Shown: in pieces, positions 1 to 5,530 of the stretch | How the letters are laid out: every line of letters starts with the position of its first letter | Position numbering within the stretch: the stretch's first letter is position 1 | DNA from: Candidatus Brevefilum sp. | GTDB lineage: Bacteria; Chloroflexota; Anaerolineae; Anaerolineales; Anaerolineaceae | DNA: 5,530 nucleotides | Assembly: GCA_007119455.1 (NCBI GenBank) | Contig: SKPR01000212.1 | Coordinates: 1 to 5,530, forward strand | Direction of reading: 5' to 3' | The notes under the pieces: generated by a model | What the model saw: the letters and a program-made list of their open reading frames with translations, nothing else | Told to the model about the DNA's origin: nothing | Database searches by the model: none | Program-made: the position numbers and the translations under genes

Positions 1-626
1 AACATGCATTGCAGGCTGGTGGGAGGACCATCGCTGTCCTTGGAAGCGGGGTTGATGTGATTTATCCCCCCGAACACCGTAAATTAGCAGACGCAATTGC
101 TGAAAATGGTGCAGTCATCAGCGATTACCCGCTGGGAACACGTCCAGAAGGGGTTAACTTTCCACCCAGGAACCGCATCATTGCCGGTCTTTCCCTGGCC
201 ACCATCGTGGTTGAAGCCGGTGAGCGAAGCGGCGCATTAATAACGGCTGATTTTGCACTGGAACAGGGGCGTGATGTGTTTGCAGTGCCTGGAAATGTAT
301 TATCACCAGCCAGTCGGGGAACCAACCAGTTGATCCAGAATGGTGCCTATGCGCTGATATCACCTCAGGATGTTCTGGATGTGCTTGATCTGGGTCAGGT
401 TGAAGCTTATCAGGATGCACGGCAGGTACTGCCAGCTGATAAAACAGAAGCGAAAATACTCAGAGTGATTGATTACGAACCGATCCATGTAGATGAAATT
501 TGTCACGCGGTAAACATGTCCGTAGAAAAAGTTTCCGCTGCTCTTACTATGATGGAATTAAAGGGTATGGTTCAGCATGTTGGGGGAATGCGTTATGCCG
601 CGGTACGAGAGATGACCAAAAGGTAA
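1..626 (+). CDS. dprA: DNA processing protein DprA, 3' part (5' end outside window)
   Basis: DprA (Smf) binds incoming single-stranded DNA in the cytoplasm and loads RecA during natural transformation; it is also common in bacteria not known to be competent. The reading frame is open from position 3 (His codon) to TAA at 624-626, giving 207 visible residues. Family proteins are usually about 350-370 residues, so the start lies upstream of the window. Visible marks of the Rossmann-like core are AGGRTIAVLGSGVD (fragment residues 5-18), YPPEH (21-25), FPPRNRIIAGLS (53-64), the nucleotide-fold segment EAGERSGALITA (71-82), and EQGRDVFAVPG (87-97) followed by SRGTNQLIQNGA (104-115). Residues 146-202 resemble the C-terminal winged-helix (DML1-like) domain, with a recognisable helix-turn-helix around VDEICHAVNMSVEKVSAAL. 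The TTG at position 9 is an internal Leu codon of the conserved AL-AGG motif, not a start. The next gene begins 10 bp downstream. The family call is secure. Confidence 0.95.
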   Translation, partial: HALQAGGRTIAVLGSGVDVIYPPEHRKLADAIAENGAVISDYPLGTRPEGVNFPPRNRIIAGLSLATIVVEAGERSGALITADFALEQGRDVFAVPGNVLSPASRGTNQLIQNGAYALISPQDVLDVLDLGQVEAYQDARQVLPADKTEAKILRVIDYEPIHVDEICHAVNMSVEKVSAALTMMELKGMVQHVGGMRYAAVREMTKR

Positions 627-630
627 GGAG
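625..630 (+). promoter_or_regulatory. Ribosome binding site for the guanylyltransferase gene
   Basis: AAGGAG overlaps the dprA stop codon by two bases and ends 6 nt before ATG at 637. That spacing favours ATG 637 over the in-frame TTG at 634, which would sit only 3 nt from the site. The overlap with the dprA stop suggests translational coupling. Confidence 0.8.
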
Positions 631-636
631 AAATTG

Positions 637-1728
637 ATGAAGGATGGATACTATGCCGTAATCATGGCAGGCGGCAGTGGCACGAGGTTGTGGCCGATGT
701 CTCGAAAAGCCAGGCCAAAACAAACACTGAAGCTCACCAGTGATCGAACTTTGTTTCAAAAAGCAGTTGATCGTTTGGTAGGACTGTTTCCCTTTGAACG
801 GATTCTGGTGGTCACGGTTGCTGAACAGGTCGAATTACTGAGGAACGAATGTCCTGAGATTCCTTTAGAAAATTTTATCCGGGAACCGTTACCCAGGGGC
901 ACTGCTTCGGTTGTTGGACTGGCTGCTGTTGCCATCCAAAAACGCGATCCTCAGGCGACCATGGCAATCTTGACCGCCGATCACTTGATCAAAAATGAAG
1001 CCCACCTGCGTGAATTGCTTTTGAGTGCTTATGAGGTTGCTCGGGAGGATTTCCTGGTTACCCTGGGAATTACACCCACTTATGCGGCTACTGGTTATGG
1101 TTACATTCAAAAAGGGGATAAACTTGGGAAATTTGGTGGTTTATTGTCCTTCCAGGTTCAAAAGTTCAAAGAAAAACCAGATGAGGAACTGGCTAAATTA
1201 CTTGTTCAAGATGGTGAACATGTTTGGAATTCCGGGATGTTCATCTGGAAGGTTGAAACTGTCATGGCAGAATTTGACCGGCAGATGCCTGAGTTATCCG
1301 AAAAACTTGATGAAATAAAAAAGAGCTGGTCCAGCAGTGAGCAGGAAGAAACCCTGGCTGCCATCTGGCCAACGATCAAACCTCAAACGATTGATTATGG
1401 GATTATGGAAAATGCGCAGAAGGTTGCGGTCATCCCGGCGGTTGGTCTTGGTTGGAATGATGTAGGTAGTTGGGAATCGTTATTTGAATCGTTAGAAGGG
1501 GATGAATCTGGAAACATCCATTTAAAGGGTGAAACCATAGCATTTGACACGCAGGGTACACTCATTTGTGAAGATTCCACGGATCGCCTGATTGTTACAT
1601 TAGGGGTTGAGGATTTGATTATTATTGATTCCGGTAATGCAGTACTTGTCTGTGACCGGAAATATGCACAGCGAATTCGTGATGTTGTTCAATATTTACA
1701 ACAGCACGGTCGCAAGCATTATTTGTAG
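637..1728 (+). CDS. manC: Mannose-1-phosphate guanylyltransferase (GDP-mannose pyrophosphorylase), short form
   Basis: This cytoplasmic enzyme joins mannose-1-phosphate and GTP to make GDP-mannose, the donor for mannosylated glycans, polysaccharides and compatible solutes. The protein is 363 residues from ATG 637. The N-terminal nucleotidyltransferase signature AGGSGTRLWPMSR (11-23) with PKQ (27-29) is intact. It is followed by EPLPRGTA (83-90), LTADH (112-116, where many relatives have PADH), ATGYGYI (151-157), KFKEKP (176-181), WNSGMFIWK (197-205), IDYGIMENA (252-260) and GWNDVGSW (272-279). Residues 292-340 fit the short beta-rich C-terminal part of this family. The cupin-type mannose-6-phosphate isomerase domain of the roughly 470-residue bifunctional ManC/AlgA type is absent, so the enzyme should be monofunctional. 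It lies 10 bp after dprA and 12 bp before topA, probably in one transcript. The family is clear. The exact sugar (mannose rather than another hexose phosphate) and base (GTP) follow from the family. The symbol manC is used loosely for this short type. Confidence 0.93.
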   Translation: MKDGYYAVIMAGGSGTRLWPMSRKARPKQTLKLTSDRTLFQKAVDRLVGLFPFERILVVTVAEQVELLRNECPEIPLENFIREPLPRGTASVVGLAAVAIQKRDPQATMAILTADHLIKNEAHLRELLLSAYEVAREDFLVTLGITPTYAATGYGYIQKGDKLGKFGGLLSFQVQKFKEKPDEELAKLLVQDGEHVWNSGMFIWKVETVMAEFDRQMPELSEKLDEIKKSWSSSEQEETLAAIWPTIKPQTIDYGIMENAQKVAVIPAVGLGWNDVGSWESLFESLEGDESGNIHLKGETIAFDTQGTLICEDSTDRLIVTLGVEDLIIIDSGNAVLVCDRKYAQRIRDVVQYLQQHGRKHYL

Positions 1729-1731
1729 GAG
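1727..1731 (+). promoter_or_regulatory. Ribosome binding site supporting the TTG start of topA
   Basis: AGGAG overlaps the TAG stop of the guanylyltransferase gene and lies 9 nt before TTG at 1741. No ATG is available in this frame until 1867, which would remove the cysteine-rich N-terminus. This site is therefore the main evidence that the zinc ribbon belongs to the protein. Confidence 0.75.
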
Positions 1732-1740
1732 TTTTAAAAA

Positions 1741-4062
1741 TTGGAAGCATATTGTGTAAAGTGTCGAGAAAAAAGAGAAATTATTGAGCCTGAAGCAGCC
1801 TATAATGCTGCCGGAGCGCCGGTCACCAAAGGCACTTGTTCTGTTTGTGGAACAAAAGTCTATCGGATGGGAAGAACAGAGGCCCACGAAGGTATTCCAA
1901 AGCCTGAGGTAACCCGCAAAAAAGAAGTTAAACGGAAGGGGAAGCTGGTAATTGTTGAATCGCCAGCCAAAGCCAAAACCGTTAACCGCTTTTTGGGCAA
2001 AGGATACACTGTGAAGGCCTCCGTTGGCCATGTCAGAGATCTATTGAGATCAAAATTGTCTGTTGATGTGGACAATGATTTTACACCGCGCTACCGGGTT
2101 CCCAACGAAAAGCGGGATGTCGTCAAGGAATTGACCAAACTGGCCCAGAAGGCAGAAGAAGTCTATCTGGCCACCGACCCTGACCGTGAAGGTGAAGCAA
2201 TTGCCTGGCACTTAATTGAGGCAACGGATATCGAAAATGAGCGCGCCAATCGGGTAGTCTTTCACGAAATCACGAAAGACGCGGTTGAGCATGCCTTCTC
2301 CAATCCACGGGAGATTGATATGGATCTGGTTGATGCCCAACAGGCCCGCCGGATCCTGGATCGTTTGGTTGGTTACGGGATCAGCCCGATCCTCTGGAAA
2401 AAGGTCCGCAGTCGTCTTTCAGCCGGTCGGGTCCAGTCGGTAGCCTTGCGTTTGATTGTCGAACGTGAACGTGAAATTGATGCCTTCGATCCAGAAGAAT
2501 ACTGGTCTATCGAAGCGGATCTGTTGCCAGAAGGTGGGAAGGTTCCGTACCGGGCAAAGCTTGCCAAAATCGATGGCGAAGACCCGGAATTGGGTAGTGA
2601 AGCGGTTGTTGAAGCCGTTCTGGCAGATATGCACAAAACCACCTTAACGGTTGACACGATCAAGCATGGTCAACGACGTCGAAATCCATCTGCGCCTTTT
2701 ATCACCAGCACCCTTCAACAGGATGCTTCCCGTAAATTGGGGTTTACAGCTCGGAAAACCATGGCTGTGGCCCAGCAACTTTACGAAGGTATGGAGTTAG
2801 ATGGTGAGGGTACAACAGGTTTGATTACCTATATGCGAACCGATTCCACGACGATCTCGGAGCTGGCTTCAAATGAGGTGCGTGGTTTCATCAAGACCAA
2901 GTACGGGGAGGGTTTCCTGCCAAAAGAACCGCCAACCTATAAGACACGCACCCAATCGGCCCAGGAAGCCCACGAGGCGATCCGGCCGACCTCTGTGCAG
3001 AGGCAGCCCAAGGGGATTAAAAAATACCTTACACGAGATCAGTATCGACTGTACAATCTAATCTGGCAGCGTTTTGTTGCATCTCAAATGATGCCAGCAG
3101 TTTACAATACGCTTTCTGTTGAAGTTATCGGAGCAGGTGAGCAAGCTGAATATCTCTTACGCGCATCCGGTAGCCAGCTTGAATTCCCCGGATTTCTCAT
3201 CGTTTACGAAGAAGGAAAAGACGAAGATCAGACAGAGGAGGAAGAAGGCGATAGCGATCGGATACCGATCAATGATATTAAAGAAAATCAGCGGCAATTG
3301 CTTCAGGAACTTTTTCCTGACCAGCATTTCACACAACCCCCACCCAGATTCACAGAAGCCTCCCTTGTTCAGGTATTGGAAGAAAATGGCATTGGGCGGC
3401 CGTCGACCTATGCCCCGATCCTGTCGACAATCCAAAACCGGGGATATGTTGTCCGAGAGGGCAAACGTCTCATTCCGACAGAAACAGGTATCCTGGTCAA
3501 CGATCTGGTGGTTGAATTTTTCCCGCGCATCGTTGACATCAACTTTACCTCACGTCTTGAAGACCAGCTTGACCTGATTGCATCTGGTGAAGAAGAATGG
3601 GTTGAGGTAATCCGTGAATTTTATGAGAGCTTTTCTGATCGTCTTGAGCATGCAGAAGCAGCCATGCCAGAAAAAAAGGCTGAGTTACAGAAAATCGGTC
3701 GGGATTGCCCCAAATGCGGACATGATCTGATTATCCGCTGGGGCCGTTATGGAAAATTCATCAGCTGCAGTAATTTCCCGGATTGCCGGTACACAGAACC
3801 CTACCTGGAGAAAATTGGCATGACCTGCCCGCAATGTGAGGAAGGGGACGTCGTTCGGCGTAAAACCCGCAAAGGCCGAACGTTTTATGGTTGTTCGCGA
3901 TACCCCGAATGTGATTTCACATCCTGGAAACAGCCTGTACCGACACCCTGCCCGAATTGCGAGGGTACCCTGGTGATTGCAAATAAACGGCAGGTTACCT
4001 GCCTGGATTGTGAAGAAACTTTCTTGCAAGCCGAAGTAATGGAAGAAGCAGAAGTGGCATAA
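1741..4062 (+). CDS. topA: DNA topoisomerase I (type IA) with N-terminal zinc-ribbon extension
   Basis: TopA relaxes negative supercoils by cutting one DNA strand through a tyrosine-phosphate bond. The protein is 773 residues from TTG 1741. Residues 1-45 form an extra four-cysteine ribbon (C5, C8, C33, C36) resembling the small DUF5679-type domain, followed by a basic linker (about 54-67). The Toprim domain begins at KLVIVESPAKAKT (68-80, catalytic E73) and carries DPDREGE (146-152; metal-binding D146, D148, E150). The DNA-gate region includes the LSAGRVQSVALR motif (227-238). The active-site tyrosine is Y364 in GLITYMRTDST, with R366 beside it, and QEAHEAIRPT (408-417) is also conserved. An acidic stretch (490-506) precedes ENGIGRPSTYAPI (548-560). 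The C-terminus has three cysteine modules: C656/C659/C676/C682, C696/C699/C718/C724 and a shorter C737/C740/C754/C757 ribbon. All catalytic residues are present, so the enzyme should be active. It ends the dprA-manC-topA group; no hairpin terminator follows it. Confidence 0.97.
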   Translation: MEAYCVKCREKREIIEPEAAYNAAGAPVTKGTCSVCGTKVYRMGRTEAHEGIPKPEVTRKKEVKRKGKLVIVESPAKAKTVNRFLGKGYTVKASVGHVRDLLRSKLSVDVDNDFTPRYRVPNEKRDVVKELTKLAQKAEEVYLATDPDREGEAIAWHLIEATDIENERANRVVFHEITKDAVEHAFSNPREIDMDLVDAQQARRILDRLVGYGISPILWKKVRSRLSAGRVQSVALRLIVEREREIDAFDPEEYWSIEADLLPEGGKVPYRAKLAKIDGEDPELGSEAVVEAVLADMHKTTLTVDTIKHGQRRRNPSAPFITSTLQQDASRKLGFTARKTMAVAQQLYEGMELDGEGTTGLITYMRTDSTTISELASNEVRGFIKTKYGEGFLPKEPPTYKTRTQSAQEAHEAIRPTSVQRQPKGIKKYLTRDQYRLYNLIWQRFVASQMMPAVYNTLSVEVIGAGEQAEYLLRASGSQLEFPGFLIVYEEGKDEDQTEEEEGDSDRIPINDIKENQRQLLQELFPDQHFTQPPPRFTEASLVQVLEENGIGRPSTYAPILSTIQNRGYVVREGKRLIPTETGILVNDLVVEFFPRIVDINFTSRLEDQLDLIASGEEEWVEVIREFYESFSDRLEHAEAAMPEKKAELQKIGRDCPKCGHDLIIRWGRYGKFISCSNFPDCRYTEPYLEKIGMTCPQCEEGDVVRRKTRKGRTFYGCSRYPECDFTSWKQPVPTPCPNCEGTLVIANKRQVTCLDCEETFLQAEVMEEAEVA

Positions 4063-4079
4063 AGCTTGCAATTCCTATT

Positions 4080-4121
4080 CTGAGTAACTTTATTGTGGAT
4101 CATGTATAATTGTTCTACAAT
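4080..4121 (+). promoter_or_regulatory. Probable sigma-70-type promoter region (two overlapping candidates) for the membrane protein gene
   Basis: The 103-bp gap after topA contains a perfect TATAAT at 4105-4110. Its best -35 is weak (CTGAGT at 4080-4085, 19-bp spacer). A second arrangement, TTGTGG at 4093-4098 and TACAAT at 4116-4121, has an ideal 17-bp spacer. Either would start transcription about 40-50 nt before ATG 4166. The gap is clearly AT-richer than the flanking genes. The call rests on motif matching only, and read-through from topA is also possible. Confidence 0.55.
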
Positions 4122-4154
4122 AGTCAAAATGTTTATTCTTCAATCAAGATAGAT

Positions 4155-4159
4155 GGGAG
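4155..4159 (+). promoter_or_regulatory. Ribosome binding site deciding the start at 4166
   Basis: GGGAG ends 6 nt before ATG 4166. An in-frame TTG at 4160 directly abuts the site, too close to be used, so ATG 4166 is preferred. Confidence 0.75.
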
Positions 4160-4165
4160 TTGACG

Positions 4166-5215
4166 ATGGACTCAGAAAAAATCAAAGCTTTGTTGAAAGA
4201 CTTCAGGATCACCATTCCGGTGGGTGTTGTGTTCGGTTTGATCCTGGGGCTGGTGATTGGTTGGGGAATCTGGCCCGTACAGTGGACAGATCTGGCCCCT
4301 TATCACCTCAGACCTGATCTCAGAGAAGATTATTTAAGGATGGCGATTTACACATCCACCTCGGTAGGTGATGAGTCCATCGGGATTAAAGCCTGGAATG
4401 AGTTGGAGGACACAGCTCAGGAAACACTTGATTCCGTGATGGCAGAACCAGAATATCTTAATGAAGCCCAGATACTGAGTTTTATGGCCATTGTTGGTGC
4501 CCAGCCCATTGAGGAAGTTCCAGAAGTAGAGCCACCTGAGAACGATGAAGAAAGATTGGTTGGAGAAGGTCCGAACTGGCTGCTTCTGGGCGGCCTTTGT
4601 CTCATTTTGCTTCTGGTTGCTGCCGCTGTAATTTATTTCCTGGTTATTCGTGCCCGGTCTTCGGACGGAGGGGTTCCTGAGTCCATCAGCCAGAGGAGCG
4701 CCGATGTTGGGTTTGAAGAAGATGAAATGCGATATGCCCCAGATGTTGACCATGAACTCGTTGAAGATCGCCGGGCAGAACAGCAGAGCCCAATCGCACA
4801 ATTTATGACGACATACATGCTGGGCGATGATCTCTATGACGATTCCTTCAGCATTGATGCAGCCACGGGAGAATTCTTAGGAGAATGTGGGGTCGGCATT
4901 TCTGAGACTGTGGGCGTGGGTGACCCCAAACGAGTCACTGCCTTTGAAATCTGGTTATTTGATAAAAATGATATTCAAACGGTCACGAAGGTGATCATGA
5001 GCGAACATGCCCATGACGATGACAAGCTGCGGTTAAGACTTGAGTCAAAGGGTGAGCCCATTTTGGCTGAACCGGGCAAGCAAGTCCTGCTTGAAACTGC
5101 AACCTTGCAGCTCGAAGCCCGGATTGTGGATATGGGTTATGGAGAGGGTGCAGCTCCTGACCTGAGCTTTTTCGATCGGATTACGCTGGAGCTCGCTGTC
5201 TGGCCGAAATCATAG
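4166..5215 (+). CDS. Uncharacterised two-helix membrane protein with acidic cytoplasmic domain
   Basis: I do not recognise a named family. The 349-residue protein has a short basic N-terminus (K5, K7, K11, R14) and a first hydrophobic helix at about 15-37, glycine-rich and ending in GWGIWPVQWTD. An outside segment (about 38-136) follows; it contains the predicted-helical stretch LRPDLREDYLRMAIYT and ends in a Pro/Glu-rich acidic stalk (113-134). The second helix is at about 138-161, followed by the basic IRAR stop-transfer signal. The charge pattern predicts both ends inside the cell. Residues 162-205 look like a charged, disordered linker. Residues 209-349 look folded, with alternating hydrophobic strands (for example RVTAFEIWLFDKND, VLLETATLQLEARI, ITLELAVWP) and acidic residues around GDDLYDDSFSID. 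There is no signal-peptide cleavage site, and I see no catalytic or nucleotide-binding motif. It probably has its own promoter and is followed by a strong terminator, so it is likely monocistronic. The WPVQWTD...LRPDLREDYLRM segment reminds me of N-termini recurring in Anaerolineae proteins; this is an impression, not a verified match. Confidence 0.85.
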   Translation: MDSEKIKALLKDFRITIPVGVVFGLILGLVIGWGIWPVQWTDLAPYHLRPDLREDYLRMAIYTSTSVGDESIGIKAWNELEDTAQETLDSVMAEPEYLNEAQILSFMAIVGAQPIEEVPEVEPPENDEERLVGEGPNWLLLGGLCLILLLVAAAVIYFLVIRARSSDGGVPESISQRSADVGFEEDEMRYAPDVDHELVEDRRAEQQSPIAQFMTTYMLGDDLYDDSFSIDAATGEFLGECGVGISETVGVGDPKRVTAFEIWLFDKNDIQTVTKVIMSEHAHDDDKLRLRLESKGEPILAEPGKQVLLETATLQLEARIVDMGYGEGAAPDLSFFDRITLELAVWPKS

Positions 5216-5225
5216 ATGGGTGTGT

Positions 5226-5248
5226 AAAAAACCGATTTGAGTAAATCG
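5226..5248 (-). terminator. Possible weak minus-strand terminator
   Basis: CGATTT (5233-5238) and AAATCG (5243-5248) form a 6-bp stem with a 4-nt loop. Read on the minus strand, the stem is followed after one base by six T (5226-5231). The AT-rich stem is weak. It could catch transcripts that escape the stronger minus-strand terminator at 5416-5450 before they run into the membrane protein gene. Confidence 0.3.
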
Positions 5249-5264
5249 TTGACTTGAAAGTTTG

Positions 5265-5300
5265 AGGTGGGTTGGGATTGTAAAACCAACCCACCTTTTT
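5265..5300 (+). terminator. Intrinsic terminator after the membrane protein gene
   Basis: AGGTGGGTTGG (5265-5275) and CCAACCCACCT (5286-5296) form a perfect 11-bp GC-rich stem with a 10-nt loop. A run of five T (5296-5300) follows, the first inside the stem. The T run lies only on the plus-strand exit side, so the element works for plus-strand transcription. It starts about 50 bp after the stop at 5215. Confidence 0.92.
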
Positions 5301-5415
5301 AGATTAATCGATTTCAATAATCAAACATCAGTGTATGATCGATTTTGGTAGATGGTTCTTCAGTTGTGTAATGATTTCATGGATATTCGATCAATTAACG
5401 GAAATTCCCGGGTAT
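5301..5415. other. AT-rich noncoding spacer between convergent terminators
   Basis: No supportable gene lies here. The longest small plus-strand frame (5352-5417, 21 codons) lacks a ribosome binding site. Visible structure is limited to a palindromic AATCGATT (5306-5313), a second ATCGAT (5338-5343) and a CCCGGG palindrome (5407-5412). I assign no function. Confidence 0.6.
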
Positions 5416-5450
5416 AAAAAAACAGCCCCAGTCTTTCTCCGGAGGCTGTT
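5416..5450 (-). terminator. Intrinsic terminator of the minus-strand greA-like gene
   Basis: On the minus strand AACAGCCTC pairs with GGGGCTGTT (5442-5450 with 5421-5429), a 9-bp stem with one G-U wobble, around a 12-nt loop. The stem leads into seven T (5416-5422 on the complement), two of which belong to the stem. The wobble pairs only in minus-strand RNA (it is C-A in plus-strand RNA), and the T run is also on that side. It lies 20 nt after the greA stop codon. Confidence 0.9.
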
Positions 5451-5470
5451 CTTGCTAACAAACGGATCAA

Positions 5471-5530
5471 TCATTCAATCTTCAGGATTTTAAATTCGAT
5501 CTCATTGCCATTGGGCAGCGCTGCTTTAAC
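5471..5530 (-). CDS. greA: C-terminal end of a GreA-type transcription elongation factor (start outside window)
   Basis: Read from 5530 down to the TGA at 5473-5471, the minus strand encodes VKAALPNGNEIEFKILKIE and then stops. GreA rescues stalled RNA polymerase by stimulating cleavage of the nascent transcript. Its C-terminal globular domain ends in a strand pair of the type V..-PGG..EFEILKIE, which this tail matches closely. Only 19 of an expected roughly 155-160 residues are visible, so the identification rests on this tail alone. A well-formed terminator 20 nt downstream supports a real gene end. The gene is convergent with the membrane protein gene. A GreB or another Gre-family protein remains possible. 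Confidence 0.75.
   Translation of the reverse strand, partial: VKAALPNGNEIEFKILKIE

Noticed and set aside
634..636. In-frame TTG as start of the guanylyltransferase gene
   Set aside because: It lies only 3 nt from AAGGAG; the adjacent ATG at 637 has a better 6-nt spacing.
1696..2031. Minus-strand open frame of 111 codons across the manC/topA junction
   Set aside because: It lies opposite two well-supported genes, has low-complexity Phe/Ser/Leu content and resembles no family. It is a shadow frame.
3119..3577. Plus-strand open frame of 152 codons inside topA
   Set aside because: It is out of frame with intact topA, whose conserved motifs run through this region, and its product shows no recognisable domain.
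4160..4162. In-frame TTG as start of the membrane protein gene
   Set aside because: It directly abuts the GGGAG ribosome binding site; ATG 4166 has proper spacing.
4334..4801. Minus-strand open frame of 155 codons opposite the membrane protein gene
   Set aside because: The plus-strand gene has a ribosome binding site, a coherent membrane topology and a terminator. The opposite frame has none of these.
5306..5343. Repeated ATCGAT-type short palindromes as an operator or origin
   Set aside because: There are only two short copies in AT-rich DNA between terminators, without regular spacing; chance is sufficient.
5352..5417. Small plus-strand frame (21 codons) in the noncoding spacer
   Set aside because: It has no ribosome binding site and runs into the A-rich end of the minus-strand terminator; nothing suggests it is translated.

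Overview
The window looks like a housekeeping stretch of a bacterial chromosome, most probably from the Chloroflexota (class Anaerolineae). This assignment is an inference from the style of the proteins, chiefly a topoisomerase I with an extra N-terminal four-cysteine zinc ribbon and an unrecognised two-helix membrane protein. It is not based on a search. I see no rRNA, tRNA, CRISPR array, insertion sequence, phage gene or toxin-antitoxin pair.

Positions 1-4062 carry three tightly packed plus-strand genes. They are the 3' part of dprA (single-stranded DNA-binding protein of DNA uptake and recombination), a complete short-form mannose-1-phosphate guanylyltransferase, and a complete topA (DNA topoisomerase I). 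The gaps are 10 and 12 bp, each holds a purine-rich ribosome binding site, and there is no terminator between the genes, so they are probably one transcript. dprA next to topA is a familiar bacterial arrangement. The sugar-nucleotide gene between them is the unusual part.

Positions 4063-4165 form a 103-bp gap with a perfect TATAAT and a second, overlapping promoter-like arrangement. It leads to a plus-strand gene (4166-5215) for a 349-residue protein with two predicted membrane helices and a large acidic cytoplasmic domain that I cannot name. A strong intrinsic terminator (5265-5300) follows.

Positions 5216-5470 are noncoding. They end with a second intrinsic terminator in the opposite direction, serving a minus-strand gene of which only the last 19 codons lie in the window. 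Those codons read like the C-terminus of transcription elongation factor GreA. The two transcription units are therefore convergent, each with its own terminator.

I found no clear new multi-gene system. The best candidates for something undescribed are the two-helix protein at 4166-5215 and the zinc-ribbon extension on TopA.
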